DNA of 64,000 nt. It comes from Rutidosis leptorrhynchoides (lineage: Eukaryota > Streptophyta > Magnoliopsida > Asterales > Asteraceae). The notes below the pieces were generated by a model. That model saw only the letters and a program-made list of their open reading frames with translations, searched no databases and was not told the origin of the DNA. Shown here one piece after another: positions 1 through 10,187 of the stretch; position 1 is the stretch's first letter; the number at the start of each line of letters is the position of its first letter. A program made the translations under genes and the position numbers. The stretch is taken from NCBI RefSeq assembly GCF_046630445.1, contig NC_092337.1, positions 363,388,001 to 363,452,000 of the forward strand. The letters are read 5' to 3'.

Positions 1-686
1 ACTGTTAAAGAAAAAATTTAAAAATTTTGTAAATAACGAGTCATACAATTCAAAACCTTAAAAGAAAAAGCAATTAAACAGTCTTGAATTAATTCGACTC
101 TCAATGAAAGCACCACTTGATCATGCATATTTTAACCGAGGGGTTTAATATGTCTGCTCAATACGTAAAGAGGGGTTTAAGGATCTTAGAACGTGGCTCT
201 CCGGTCCGGCTACCGTGAATAACCCTGGCCGACATGATGATGTCGGCGGGGTGGCCAAGTGATTAAGTCCACCTTCGATAGCGGTCGCTGATCGAAAGGC
301 CCCAAATAAGGTCGTAGGTACTAGCTTACAAAAGACTAACCTGTTAACCTTGAAAAGATGCTGAATGATGCTGTTTTACGTAATGTGTATCGTATGCGAT
401 GGTTACGTAATGTGCTGTGTCCGGTAAACGATGATCACGGTTTGTATTTATAGGCAAACCCTAATTCTTGAACCGTCCCAGATCATCATAATCTCATCCA
501 TAACTGACTCCCCCGAATCACGGATATAATTATGGAAAAGATTTTTACTTGACAGCTAAGAAACCGCCGTACCGGGAACAAAGGCATTCGCACGCCGCAT
601 ACCGCACACAAGAACACGCATACGCACAATAGTGATTGTCCGCATACATTCGCGGTGCGCCTGCGGGTTGCGGTATCATTAGTAAT
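1..686. other. Unidentified left-edge sequence
   Basis: No coding region here is convincing. The sequence is less AT-rich than its surroundings. It holds a TATTTATAGG stretch near 444 and a GC-rich patch at 640-680 with repeated GCGG/GCGC motifs. It lies where the body of a third minus-strand F-box/DUF295 copy would be expected, judging from the conserved upstream flank that starts at about 687. A transposon end or a rearrangement has probably replaced that gene. I could not find a terminal repeat or duplicated target site that would prove this. Confidence 0.3.
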
Positions 687-840
687 TGGTTTCATTTCTT
701 TTCTTTCTATTTGGGCTTTTCTATAGAACAATGAGGCTTATTATTTTTAGGTGAGTATGTTCCCCAAAATAGATAAAATGTAATTGCTTTATAATTCCTT
801 GGAATTTGAGATGTTAATACAAGAAGTAGCTATTTCAATT
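687..840 (-). repeat. Orphan upstream flank of an F-box/DUF295 gene (copy A)
   Basis: This stretch aligns by eye with the sequence just upstream of the two F-box/DUF295 pseudogenes (about 8,083-8,240 and 13,780-13,920). Shared blocks include TTGGTTTCATTT, ATTGGGCTT, ATAGAA..AATGA, a T-rich run, GTAAGTT..CAAAAT and TGTAATTGCTTTA. In the other two copies this block precedes a minus-strand gene, but here nothing F-box-like lies to its left. I read it as the remains of a third tandem copy that kept its 5' flank and lost its coding part. Confidence 0.55.
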
Positions 841-1239
841 TGAACAAGATGATTAACATCTTATAATATCACGAGTATTGGATTGAAAACCGCCATAAAA
901 GTGGGACATAAAAGGTTAAAAGATTCATACATGTTCACACATCTTGTAAGTTTTTTTCGCCATTTACCATCTGAACCGCCGGAATTTCGTTTTTCCACCA
1001 CTCTCCTCCGGCGTTCCTGCCTACGTTCAAAGAGTAGCTATTTGTTGTTCTGTTCTCCTTCCTACAAGTTTACTTATTGGATTTAGAGTGGGTGTAAATT
1101 ATTGTTTATAAATTGATGCGGATCAAAACATTCTTTTTATCATCATTTGGATGGGATCCACTCCTAAAAGTTGAAACTAAAAATGTGTAGGAGGGTTGGC
1201 TAAATGTAGGTAAAACATAGTGCTTTTATATGCCAACGA
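841..1239. other. AT-rich intergenic stretch, nothing recognised
   Basis: There is a 67-codon open frame at 883-1,086, but it has no recognisable motif and no homologue elsewhere in the window. No RNA gene or terminal repeat is visible. Confidence 0.4.
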
Positions 1240-1510
1240 GGTTTGGAGCAGTAGCTTATCCAGGATGAAATCTAATTGGGGTTCAAGATTCTTTTAATGA
1301 AAAAATTTGTTAACTCGTTTTATATATCTATAATATACTTGTAGTGGGATCTCTAACTTTACTAATGCAGTTTCATAACTTTTAGGTGGAAAGTAATAGT
1401 CGGATTCTGCAGGAGAACTCAGAAGGAGTTGTATATAATATTTTGAACTTGATAAATATGGAAGGGCTACATTACATTGGGCCACTGTACACAGAAATGT
1501 TAATATACCT
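1240..1510 (-). repeat. Copy of the F-box 3' flanking sequence
   Basis: The segment matches the 3' flank of the downstream F-box pseudogene at about 12,105-12,235. Common blocks are TTCAAGATT.TTTTAATGA, TGTAGTGGGATCTCTAA and CACTAATGCAGTTT-like text. A second partial copy of its end (CTTTTAGGTGGA..AACTCAGA, and GATAAA.ATGGAA) recurs at about 4,142-4,205. The tandem units were therefore duplicated together with their flanks, and the region was later split by transposons. Confidence 0.55.
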
Positions 1511-1519
1511 ATATACATG

Positions 1520-2551
1520 ATTTTTTTTTTTTTTTTTTTTTTTGAATTAGTAATAATACATTTAAATGTTGCAAAAATAAAAATGTTGTAATCTTTTTTG
1601 CAAAAATAGTAAAAATCGGAGTTTGGAACTCCGGTTTGTCACTTTTTATCCGAAACCGGAGTTTGGAACTCCGGTTTGCGTACCGATAGTTTGTTTTCAA
1701 TGATCATAAGAGCACCAGGAGTCGATGGTTTTTTTCAGCGTTTTCACAATTTAACGGTGTGGACGGTGGGCTCCCCGACACCCCGCCGGCGTCGCCTCCC
1801 ACCGTTAGCCAGGTAACGTTGAGTTTGCCGTTTTCTTGAATTTTTTTTTTTTTTGTTTTCTTTGTTTTCGTTTCCTTTTTCCTTCTTTTTTTCGTTTTTT
1901 CACAGCCGTTTAATTTCACCATTGTTGCTGTAGATTTTAGGGAAGAGCTTTAGGGAAGATGTAGTAGAAAGAGAAGGAAGAAAAAAAAACGAGGCTGCTG
2001 TACTATTTAGGTTTTATTTTTTTTATAGACTTTTAACTTAGATTTTATGGTGGGCTAAAAGACTTTTGTTTTAGGCCATACAACTAAAAAATATATGGGT
2101 CAATTGATGAATGAATACTATGAGCCAAATGGTTAAAAATTATATATTTTTATTATTTGAATTATATAAATAATAAATAAATATTATAAATATTTAAATA
2201 ATAAATAAAAGTATTAAAAATGAATTAAGTAATAGTAAATAAAAGTATTAAAATGAATTAAATAATAAATTTAACACTGAGATTTAATACTGAACGATTT
2301 CTCCTGTTTTGACCTCAGTGTTAAATCCATTGTTAAATTTAACACCGAGATTTAACACTGAACGACTTCTAGTGCTCTAATTGTAGAAATTTGAGGAGAG
2401 AGAATGCAAATCGAAGTTCCAAACTCCGGTTTCGGGTAAAAAGTGACAAACTGGAGTTTCAAACTCCGGTTTTACTATTTTTTTAAAACAAATTTCAACA
2501 TTTCTATTTTTGTAACAGTTAAATGTATTATTACAATTTAAAAAAAAAATC
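1520..2551. mobile_element. MULE-type TIR element, non-autonomous, with 9-bp TSD
   Basis: Long terminal inverted repeats lie at about 1,520-1,685 and 2,403-2,551. The right one, reverse-complemented, reads through the same GATTTTTT run, AGTAATAATACATTTAA, AAATGTTG and ATAGTAAAA. It also has the same paired CGGAGTTTGGAACTCCGG-type motifs separated by GTCACTTTTTA. The element is flanked by a perfect 9-bp direct repeat TATATACAT (1,511-1,519 and 2,552-2,560), the size expected for Mutator-like elements. No transposase is encoded. The middle is occupied by a second, nested element (1,710-2,377). Confidence 0.75.
1710..2377. mobile_element. PIF/Harbinger-like MITE nested in the MULE
   Basis: The termini GAGCACCAGGAGTCG (left) and, reverse-complemented, GAGCACTAGAAGTCG (right) match at 13 of 15 bases. 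They are flanked by TAA on both sides (1,707-1,709 and 2,378-2,380), the 3-bp target duplication typical of PIF/Harbinger. The interior has a GC-rich left part (1,760-1,820), purine runs on the minus strand, and an AT-rich right part. The right part holds two near-tandem copies of a segment containing TTAACAC.GAGATTTAA.ACTGAACGA (about 2,270-2,310 and 2,338-2,368). There is no coding capacity. It may be mobilised by Harbinger transposases such as the relic at 2,991-3,650, but I see no proof of kinship. Confidence 0.65.
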
Positions 2552-2560
2552 TATATACAT

Positions 2561-2990
2561 ACACTCTATGAATACTATAAAACCACTTACTGTTACAATT
2601 AACTCAATTTCAAAGACCAAATCTTTTTATCTTCATTCCCATTGCCCCCTTTTAGCCTTTACTATAACTTGACTATTACTTGACCCGTTAGACCATAGAT
2701 ATTGGTGATTGTGACGTGGAGTGGGTGAGATGCACTTTTTGGGGAAAAACTGTGACTGGGCCATGACATTTTGGGGGGAGTTGTAATGGGGGACTTTTGT
2801 CATGGTAAGACTGTGACGTGACATTTTCTTTTTCTTTTTTTTTAATTGTTTTTAAATTATTTTTTATTTTGTTTAATACAAAATATAAAATAAATTAGAC
2901 AAAAGTACATTAATTATTTAAAAAAAAACATTACAATTAAAAAAAATACACGCAAAAAAAAAACATTACAATACATTATTAAAAAAAACA
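2561..2990. other. Probable 3' non-coding part of the Harbinger relic
   Basis: The segment has G-rich patches (TTTTTGGGGAAAAA, TTTTGGGGGGAG) and poly-A/T runs. It lies immediately downstream of the transposase stop codon on the minus strand. GTCATGG and GTGACGTG motifs around 2,795-2,825 could be subterminal repeats. The right-hand terminus was not found, so the element's ends are undefined. The minus-strand 63-codon frame here shows no homology. Confidence 0.35.
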
Positions 2991-3650
2991 CTAGTTATGC
3001 ATCGAGCGGAAGTTTGGCAGGAGGTTCCAAATATGAGCCGTTAAATCTTCACGAAGTTGATCGTGCACGTCTAGATCGCGAATCTCTTTCTCTCGTGATC
3101 GACGATCTTTGACCCTTCTTCGAATATTGCGACGAGGCCGGTTTTCGGATTTATCTAACCATTCTTGTTCGCAAGTACTTAACGCAAACCCGTTATCTTC
3201 TTGTACCATGTTGTGCATAACAATACAACTATACATTATCCTTCTCATCTTATTAACACTCATAACTCGTGCCGGTGTTTTTAAAATCGCAAACCGACCT
3301 TGTAAAACACCAAATGTACGTTCAACATCCTTTCTAGCACTCGCTTGAAATTTAGTAAATTTTTTCCTAGGCTCTTCAATAGGAGTCGTATACCCCTTTA
3401 TTAGTGTTGTCCAATCGGGATATATCCCGTCCGCCAAGTAGTTACCAAAGGGATACTAGTTTCCGTTTACTTCAAACGGTGAAGGTGCGACTCTATCCTT
3501 ACGAAGGGAATCAAACAACGGAGAATGATTTAACACATTAATGTCATTGTTTGAACCCGTCATTCCAAAAAATGCATGGCATATCCACATATCATATGAA
3601 GCAACCGCTTTAAGCATAATCCCATCCCAATTATATTCCAGCAACACCAT
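2991..3650 (-). pseudogene. PIF/Harbinger transposase, C-terminal part, one in-frame stop
   Basis: This is a 220-codon stretch read on the minus strand from 3,650 to 2,991, interrupted only by a TAG at 3,456-3,458. The N-terminal part contains DMWICHAFFGMTGSNNDIN. After the stop come YLADGIYPDW, KDVERTFGVLQGRFAI and CIVMHNM. These blocks are characteristic of the DDE nuclease domain of plant PIF/Harbinger transposases (DDE_4 superfamily), where conserved Asp and Glu residues coordinate the metal. The first catalytic block and the whole N-terminus are missing, so the copy is 5'-truncated as well as nonsense-mutated. It is inactive. There is no Myb-like partner ORF nearby. Confidence 0.85.
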
Positions 3651-4483
3651 TTACTAAACATCACAATCAAGAACAATTGAATAACCTGCCATCATCACTT
3701 TGACCAATCAAACTAAACTTTATTTTTTATTTTTTATTTTTTATTTTTTATTTATCACGATTGCTTTTATTTCTAGAGATAATTGTACATCTATCTTGAT
3801 AATTTATTCTTTTAAGTCCACCATAACAACTCTTCGCTATTATCAGTGTCACTTTCAGCACATTTCCGAATAGTATCTCCAATCTCAACCTAATCCGCCC
3901 AAATACACTTATTGACGACATATAAAAGGTCAATGGTTGACCAGTTCCACCCAGCTTATATCTCCATTATGTTTTTAAAAGAGTGCGAATTTACTTTATT
4001 ATTTGTTCCTTTTCTGTTTCCTTTGCTGCAAATTTACTTTAAGAAATTTGGAGTGATGGGGATCAAGTGACTTTTCCTATGATAATTTGTTGGGAGAAAT
4101 GGAGTTAAAAATAGTGCTCCTTTGCTGGTTCTTTATGATATACTTTTAGGTGGAACTCAGAGGTAGCTCTGTCTCATTATTTGGTGTTAATTGATAAACA
4201 TGGAACCATTAATTCAATTCTGAATGAATGAATTTGAACACTGTACAATAATATAGACAGTAACATGGATTAATATCGATTAATTGCTGTGGTATTTAGT
4301 CATGCCAAAAACAATTCGAAGATACTGATGGCCTAAGGAACATATACATATTGGCATTCAGAATTAGTTAAGACTGCAAACACTATACAATAAGAAATCT
4401 TCATTGAGTAACTTTATTTTGAATAATCGGCATTAAGATCGAGATAATTCTAATGAAGCTTGTTATAACAACGTAAATAAAAT
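3651..4483. other. AT-rich flank with short tandem repeat, 3' side of F-box copy B
   Basis: A short tandem T-rich array (TTTATTTTT-type units, 3,718-3,757) sits next to the truncated transposase. From about 4,142 the sequence resembles the 3' flank of the downstream F-box copy (12,220-12,468): GTGATTGCTGTGATAT-like, CATATACATA, GCAAACACTATACAA and GAGATAATT..AATGAAGC blocks are shared. The flank runs straight into the pseudogene's stop codon. No genes are seen. Confidence 0.5.
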
Positions 4484-4590
4484 TTAGACAGGTTGAATCC
4501 AGATTGGTAAGGTAAAGTGACCACGTGAGTCTTCGTGAAAGCAAGATTCAATGGTGCCACTAGACATATGGTATATCCCTATATCTCTTC

Positions 4591-4985
4591 TGTTGGGAAA
4601 TTACGGTCTCACTAATTCCCACCACCCAGCCCAACAATAATAGTAAAGAAATAAGAACAATACACAACACAAGATTTAACGTGGAAACTCCAAAACAGGA
4701 GAAAAACTACCGGCCCCCAAAGAGAGAAAATACACTATATCACAAATTGTTACAATGATATAGACGACTCTCTTAAGCCAACTACACTCTCCAAAATATT
4801 TAACTAATACAACTCTCAAACAAGGGTAAGAAAGAAAGAAATAATCAAATACTTAAAGTGTATTGATTGGTGTAATTTGGAATGAAGACTTAGCCCCTCT
4901 TATATAACCAAGTCACTCACCCCTCACATCTTCCTCCCACCAATGTGGGATAAACATATCTTCTACTAGCCAAAATAAACCAACA
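4591..4985 (-). repeat. 3' LTR of TR-GAG-1
   Basis: It is 395 bp with TGTTGG...CCAACA inverted termini. The adjacent polypurine tract, on the minus strand, lies at 4,986-4,999. Confidence 0.9.
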
Positions 4986-5455
4986 AATCTCCACCTTTTG
5001 GATAGAAGAAGATAACCATGCTTCCACATTGCAAAGATAACCGATGTAGACGCTTCCTCGACGACAACTTCAAGATCCTCATCTTCATGCCGTTGACATT
5101 ATCTCCCAAGAGACATAACTTGCATCTTCATCGAACATTGTCTAAACCGACAATCATTGTCATCACAGACAATCATAACTCTTAACAAGAATTATCATAC
5201 TCCACCATTAAGAGTATAACACTTAGAATATCACATTCCAAGCATTTCACCTCGGCACATGTTGTTAAACAACCAGCTGAAACTTTATGGTGCAACTTCC
5301 CTGTTTGGCTTTCCCGAAAGTCCCATCAGCTACAACATCAGTTTTCACCACACAACCTGCATCAACGCCAAACCAATGCTCATGTGTAATTGTGAAACCG
5401 CTAACGAACATCCCTTTCCACGGTGGCGCAGACACACCATGAGGATGACGTGACT

Positions 5456-6247
5456 TCAGAGGAATTCGTCACTCTCCGTAACAACGGAGACAATGTTAGC
5501 GTCTTTGGAGCCATTTGCCGGATTAGCTCCACCGGGACAATTAACCCTTACATGTCCAGTCTTCCCGCACTTCCAGCATGTCAGATTCTTTCTAGAGTTT
5601 CTCTTCTGCCTATCCGAACACAACAGTACCGTAGCTTCTGATGACGAGACTCCGTTACCTTCCAATCTTTTCTCCTCGGATAGGAGCTTGCTAGTAACAT
5701 CTTCAAACTTCAGAGTTTTCTTCCCATACATCAAAATAGGTTTCATGTGCTCATAGGACGATGATAAAGATAATATCAACCTCAAAGCTTTATCTTCATC
5801 ATCCGTTTTAACTCCAATAGCGTCCAGTTCCGAAACAATACCGTTAAGAATACTTAGATGATCTGAAATCTTTGAACCCCCATCCATACGCAGAGTATGA
5901 AATTGTTCTTTAAGACACAACCGATTTGAGATGTCCTTGCCTTGGTACAACTGCTCTAGTTTAACCCAAAGCTCCTTTGCCGTTGATAACCCGTGCACAT
6001 TTGCAAGCACGTTCTTTGCAAGACACAAACGAATCGCACTTGCTGCCCTCAAATCCATATCATCCCATTCTTCTTCATCAAACTTACTGCTAGAATCACT
6101 GTCAGGAACAAGGGTGGGTTTACCCTTCAAAGCCTTGTGTAAACCGGACTGAATCAACACATCCTTGACTTGAACCTGCCATAAGCCAAAATTGATCATC
6201 CCATCAAATTTCTCTACATCAAACCTCATTGGACTGAACTTCGACAT
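5456..6247 (-). CDS. gag: Copia Gag protein (UBN2 type) of TR-GAG-1
   Basis: This 263-codon open frame is intact. It begins MSKFSPMRFDVEKFDG, the usual start of Copia Gag. The retrotran_gag/UBN2 region follows, with GLWQVQVKDVLIQSGLHKAL, AKELWVKLEQLYQGK and SSSYEHMKPILMYGK. Near the C-terminus there is one CCHC zinc knuckle, CWKCGKTGHVRVNC, at about residues 225-238. Gag would form the virus-like particle and bind the element's RNA. The frame ends shortly after the knuckle with no protease domain, and the roughly 470 bp to the PPT carry no pol motifs. The second copy at 10,188-10,979 differs by only a few residues. Expression is likely driven by the right-hand LTR. Confidence 0.9.
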   Translation of the reverse strand: MSKFSPMRFDVEKFDGMINFGLWQVQVKDVLIQSGLHKALKGKPTLVPDSDSSSKFDEEEWDDMDLRAASAIRLCLAKNVLANVHGLSTAKELWVKLEQLYQGKDISNRLCLKEQFHTLRMDGGSKISDHLSILNGIVSELDAIGVKTDDEDKALRLILSLSSSYEHMKPILMYGKKTLKFEDVTSKLLSEEKRLEGNGVSSSEATVLLCSDRQKRNSRKNLTCWKCGKTGHVRVNCPGGANPANGSKDANIVSVVTESDEFL

Positions 6248-6517
6248 CGTATCCGTATCCTATAGACAACAACTTTCTCTGATTTTGCTCACGTTTCGAA
6301 TAGCCAAAAGATGTAGCAGGTAGCCAGGACACTTTAAATCGGAAATCCACAACTCGCTACTAACAAATCCAACTATTATTACGAATCAGAAAAAATATTG
6401 TCTAACCAGATACCCTATACGATCAATAGAACTCGTTTCTGATGTGGACGATCCACTCCCGTGGCAACCACAGAGCATACTCCGACTCCTATAACCGAGA
6501 CCCTCGTCAAACCTGAC

Positions 6518-6529
6518 GCTCTGATACCA
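6518..6529 (-). other. Primer binding site of TR-GAG-1
   Basis: On the minus strand this reads TGGTATCAGAGC, two bases inside the 5' LTR. It is complementary to the 3' end of initiator tRNA-Met, as in most plant Copia elements. Confidence 0.85.
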
Positions 6530-6531
6530 GT

Positions 6532-6927
6532 TGTTGGGAAATTATGGTCTCACTAATTCCCACCACCCAGCCCAACAATAATAGTAAAGAAATAAGAACA
6601 ATACACAACACAAGATTTAACGTGGAAACTCCAAAACAGGAGAAAAACTACCGGCCCCCAAAGAGAGAAAATACACTATATCATAAATTGTTACAATGAT
6701 ATAGACGACTCTCTTAAGCCAACTACACTCTCCAAAATATTTAACTAATACAACTCTCAAACAAGGGTAAGAAAGAAAGAAATAATCAAATACTTAAAGT
6801 GTATTGATTGGTGCAATTTGGAATGAAAGACTTAGCCTCTCTTATATAACCAAGTCACTCACCCCTCACATCTTCCTCCCACCAATGTGGGATAAACATA
6901 TCTTCTACTAGCCAAAATAAACCAACA
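6532..6927 (-). repeat. 5' LTR of TR-GAG-1
   Basis: This 396-bp copy is nearly identical to 4,591-4,985. The differences seen include a C/T change at the eighth base after TGTTGGG-type start and a one-base insertion near 6,828. Confidence 0.9.
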
Positions 6928-7944
6928 TCTTCCCATTAGGCTCTCACAACAAAAATCACAAACATCATAATTAAAATAGATGCAGTTCCCCTTTATCACC
7001 CCTCTACTGTCCTCCTCCATCGAAAACGACTGACCATATCCCACAAACAAAGCTTTGTTACCCAAATCCTTTACTTCCGACCATTGTTCTGTATTTAAAT
7101 CATACTTGAAAACCCTGAAACTCGTTGTCTTTTTATTTATCTTGTAACATCCACTACTACATAAGTGAGTCTCATTCGTAGCATATTCTCTTTCCCTGAT
7201 AACCACCAACAACCCATTATTGTCTTCCAATCCCATAATATATGCTTCGTCACGTGGTCCCAAACCTCCATAGAGATGTTTGGGCAGCCTTGAAACAATC
7301 ACCATAGTTGTAGGATTATTCCCTTCAGAAACATCACAAGCTTTGATCAAGTGGTTACGACCATAACTATAAATATGACCCTTGTGATATGTGATATCTA
7401 GAAGCATCTTATCCAGATCACTAACGATACCTGCCTACTTTCTATCTTCAGCCCGACAAAACCCCAAATTCCACGAACATCCCCACAACAATACCACCGG
7501 CAAAGATGATTCAACAAGGACTACCTTCCTCAAATGTGATTCGTAGATACTTGGAACATTAATGATTTCACGTGAAAAAGGATTAATGAGTTTTGAAACA
7601 TAATTGTCGTCTACAGTTAAGAGCCACCCACCCGAAGATATGCATAACTTACCACTTGCTTCAGGTAACGTTATCTTACGAATGCTCTTGTTTGAGAGAC
7701 AAAACAATTCTAGATGGTCATCCTCTTTTATACCAACATAATCCTCTTTTTTGTGTAGAAGCAATAGAGACGGAAAACGGGAAGGAAGACCATTGGGGTA
7801 GCGGTCCTTGTTAGAAGCTCGGATGGCGGCTGAAAGCCATGATTTACATACTCCGGCGAAACACACGTAATCTTCATGATACAAAATCTTATACTTCTTG
7901 GCTATGATATCAAGTATTTCTGGAAGCATACTGGACCAATCCAC

Positions 7945-8240
7945 TGATTAATAATTTGATGTGAAATGTAAATTGTAAATACAGAATACAGATTTAAACC
8001 CTACGAATTTGATGTGAAATGTGAGTTGTAAATACAGAATACATGTTCTAGTCATATATTTAAGGGTTACAATTAAAAACCCTAAATTTTATTGGCTTCG
8101 AATTTTTTTTTTTTTTGTAATTGGGCTTTTCTTAATAGAATAATGACTCTTTATTTTCGATAATTTTTTTTTTTTACTTGGGTAAGTTTCTGCAAAATTA
8201 ATAATGTAATTGCTTTAAACTTAGAATTTACCTTAACCAA
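7945..8240 (-). promoter_or_regulatory. Upstream region of F-box copy B with a 53-bp tandem duplication
   Basis: Directly upstream of the start codon, a segment beginning AATTTGATGTGAAATGT is repeated at 7,953 and 8,006 (period 53 bp). Each copy ends in GTAAATACAGAATACA. Further upstream lie a TATA-like CATATATTTAAG (about 8,052-8,063 on the plus strand), poly-T tracts, and the block shared with the other two copies (ATTGGGCTT, GTAATTGCTTTA). A promoter role is inferred from position only. Confidence 0.45.
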
Positions 8241-9292
8241 GTAGCGAGACTACTGTGAGTTGTTGCAGGATATAATTTGCAATATATTAAAACAATTATT
8301 CGATAGTGTGATTATAATATGCATGACGATTGATACTTTTGAAGAGGAATTAATAATTAGAAAAAATATTATGATTGGTCCCCAAAACCTGTACCAATAA
8401 TCAAGATGAGTCCAAAAGTTTAAATCGATCATGATTAGTTTAATAGTTCCACGTTTTTAACATTGTACACGGTTGGTCTCACCATTTAAAAAGCGTTAAT
8501 ACCATCCACTTAAGTGAAATACGTGCCAAACATGTGATGGTCTTTTTCGTCTTTTTACATGTTAATTCCCAAACATATATAACGTACATCATTTACAAAG
8601 CATCAAACTACATTGGTCTCTACTTTTCAATAACTCCCTTTGTTACCGTAATTTTGTAGTTTTATACTGCCTCTGGAATTTTAAACCTTTTACTCAAATT
8701 CTATAAATGAATCTTAAACTATTACTAATGTTAGATTATTACTATGAATGATGATATATAAATGTATAGATGGGTTAGTTCTTCAAACGTGATAAAAGTT
8801 GTATATAATCTTACATCATACTCGTGTTAAATTAGAAATAACTTATGAACATCTCTGTATTATGTATTATCAGTTAATACAATAATACAATTACAATAAA
8901 ACAATGCCTATCATCTCAATAAACATTCAGAGACACAATTTTATTTAATCGTATGAATCCGACTTCTCAAAATCTAACAATGGAGCTGGGAGCCTCTGTT
9001 ATAACTTGGGGCTAGGGTTGTAGAATATGATGGCCGGATTGTTCCTTGAATCGTGTAGTCACTTTCCGAATCAAGTATTACGACCCTAATAGCCGCGGGT
9101 TACACGAAATCAAGATTGGGATATGACAAAGAATGATTTGTCGTCTTGGCTAAAAGATAATAAATATAACAATTGTTTTTGAATTTTTGATCACATCTGT
9201 GAACTGTCAACTATATAAAGGTCAAATCATGACGATTGAGGAAGCAAGTAGAACGGTTGGCTTGTGAAAAATTAGAGGTAAAACGAGCATTC
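8241..9292. other. Intergenic stretch, nothing recognised
   Basis: The sequence is AT-rich with no long open frame, no terminal repeats that I could pair, and no RNA-gene signature. It ends at the target duplication CATTC (9,288-9,292) of TR-GAG-2. Confidence 0.4.
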
Positions 9293-9715
9293 TGTTGGGA
9301 AATTACGGTCTCACTAATTCCCACCACCCAGCCCAACAATAATAGTAAAGAAATAAGAACAATACACAACACAAGATTTAACGTGGAAACTCCAAAACAG
9401 GAGAAAAACCACCGGCCTCCAAAGAGAGAAATACACTATATCACAAATGGTTACAATGATATAGACGACTCTCTTACGCCAACTACACTCTCCAAAATAT
9501 TTAACTAATACAACTCTCAAACAAGGGTAAGAAAGAAAGAAATAATCAAATACTTAAAGTGTATTGATTGGTGCAATTTGGAAGTGAGGCTTAACACTCC
9601 TTTTATAACCAAGTCACCCCTTCCAAGTTCTTCCTCCCACCTATGTGGGATAACATCCATTTTACCAATATAGCTAGCAACCATATTCATCTTCTAACCA
9701 AAACTATAACCAACA
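9293..9715 (-). repeat. 3' LTR of TR-GAG-2
   Basis: It has TGTTGG...CCAACA ends. The PPT follows immediately at 9,716-9,729. Confidence 0.9.
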
Positions 9716-10187
9716 AATCTCCACCTTTTGGATAGAAGGAGATAACCATGCTTCCACATTGCAAGGATAACCGACGTAGATGCTTCCTTGACGACAACTT
9801 CAAGATCCTCATCTTCATGCCGCTGACATTATCTCTAACCCAAGAAATAAAATTTGCATCTTCATTGAATATTGTCAAGACCCGACAATCATTGTCATAA
9901 CAGACAATCATAACTCTTAACAGAATTATCATACTCCACCATAAAGAGTATAGCACTTAGAATATCGCATTCCAAGCATTTCACCTCGGCACATGTTGTA
10001 TAACCAGCTGAACAGTTATGGTGCAACTTCCTGTTTGGCTTTCCCTGGAAGTTTCATCAGCTACAACATCAGTTTCCACCACACACCTTGCATCAACGCC
10101 AAACCAATGCCCATGTACAATTTGTGGAACCGCTAACGAACATCCTTTTCCATGGTGGCGCGGACACACCATGAGGATGATGTGACT

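Larger units (their letters stand above)
4591..6927 (-). mobile_element. TR-GAG-1: gag-only Copia element
   Basis: This complete 2,337-bp element has terminal repeats at 4,591-4,985 and 6,532-6,927 and a perfect 5-bp target duplication TCTTC (4,586-4,590 and 6,928-6,932). Read on the minus strand, the order is 5' LTR (right), PBS TGGTATCAGAGC (6,518-6,529, initiator tRNA-Met type), gag, PPT AAAAGGTGGAGATT (4,986-4,999), 3' LTR (left). There is no protease, integrase, RT or RNase H, so it must rely on an autonomous Copia partner in trans. The LTRs differ at about five sites by eye, so the insertion is fairly young. It disrupts the F-box gene in its last 35 codons. Confidence 0.9.
4484..7944 (-). 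pseudogene. F-box/DUF295 gene (copy B) split by a TR-GAG retrotransposon
   Basis: The coding sequence runs 7,944 to 6,933 and resumes at 4,590 to 4,484. Removing the retrotransposon and one TCTTC duplication leaves 1,119 bp, exactly 373 codons. The N-terminus (MDWSSMLPEILDIIAKK, FAGVCKSW) is an F-box of the kind that binds SKP1 in SCF ubiquitin ligases. The rest is the beta-rich DUF295/KIB-type domain (LPSRFPSLL, SGGWLLTV, VFKYDLNTEQWSEVKDLG, ALFVGYGQSF). One further lesion is an in-frame TAG at 7,435-7,437, where the paralogue at 12,469-13,626 has Trp in GDEKW, so TGG probably became TAG. It is presumably dead. The last 35 codons beyond the insertion still align with the paralogue (YHMSS, PIW). 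Confidence 0.85.

Noticed and set aside
240..330. tRNA-like text (GGGGTGGCCAAGTGATTAAG)
   Set aside because: It resembles the D-arm region of a class II tRNA, but there is no T-loop GTTCGA sequence at the right distance and no acceptor stem pairing.
5493..5756. Plus-strand frames opposite the TR-GAG gag genes (also 5,931-6,152, 10,225-10,488, 10,663-10,884)
   Set aside because: They are antisense shadows of conserved gag and have no start context or domain.
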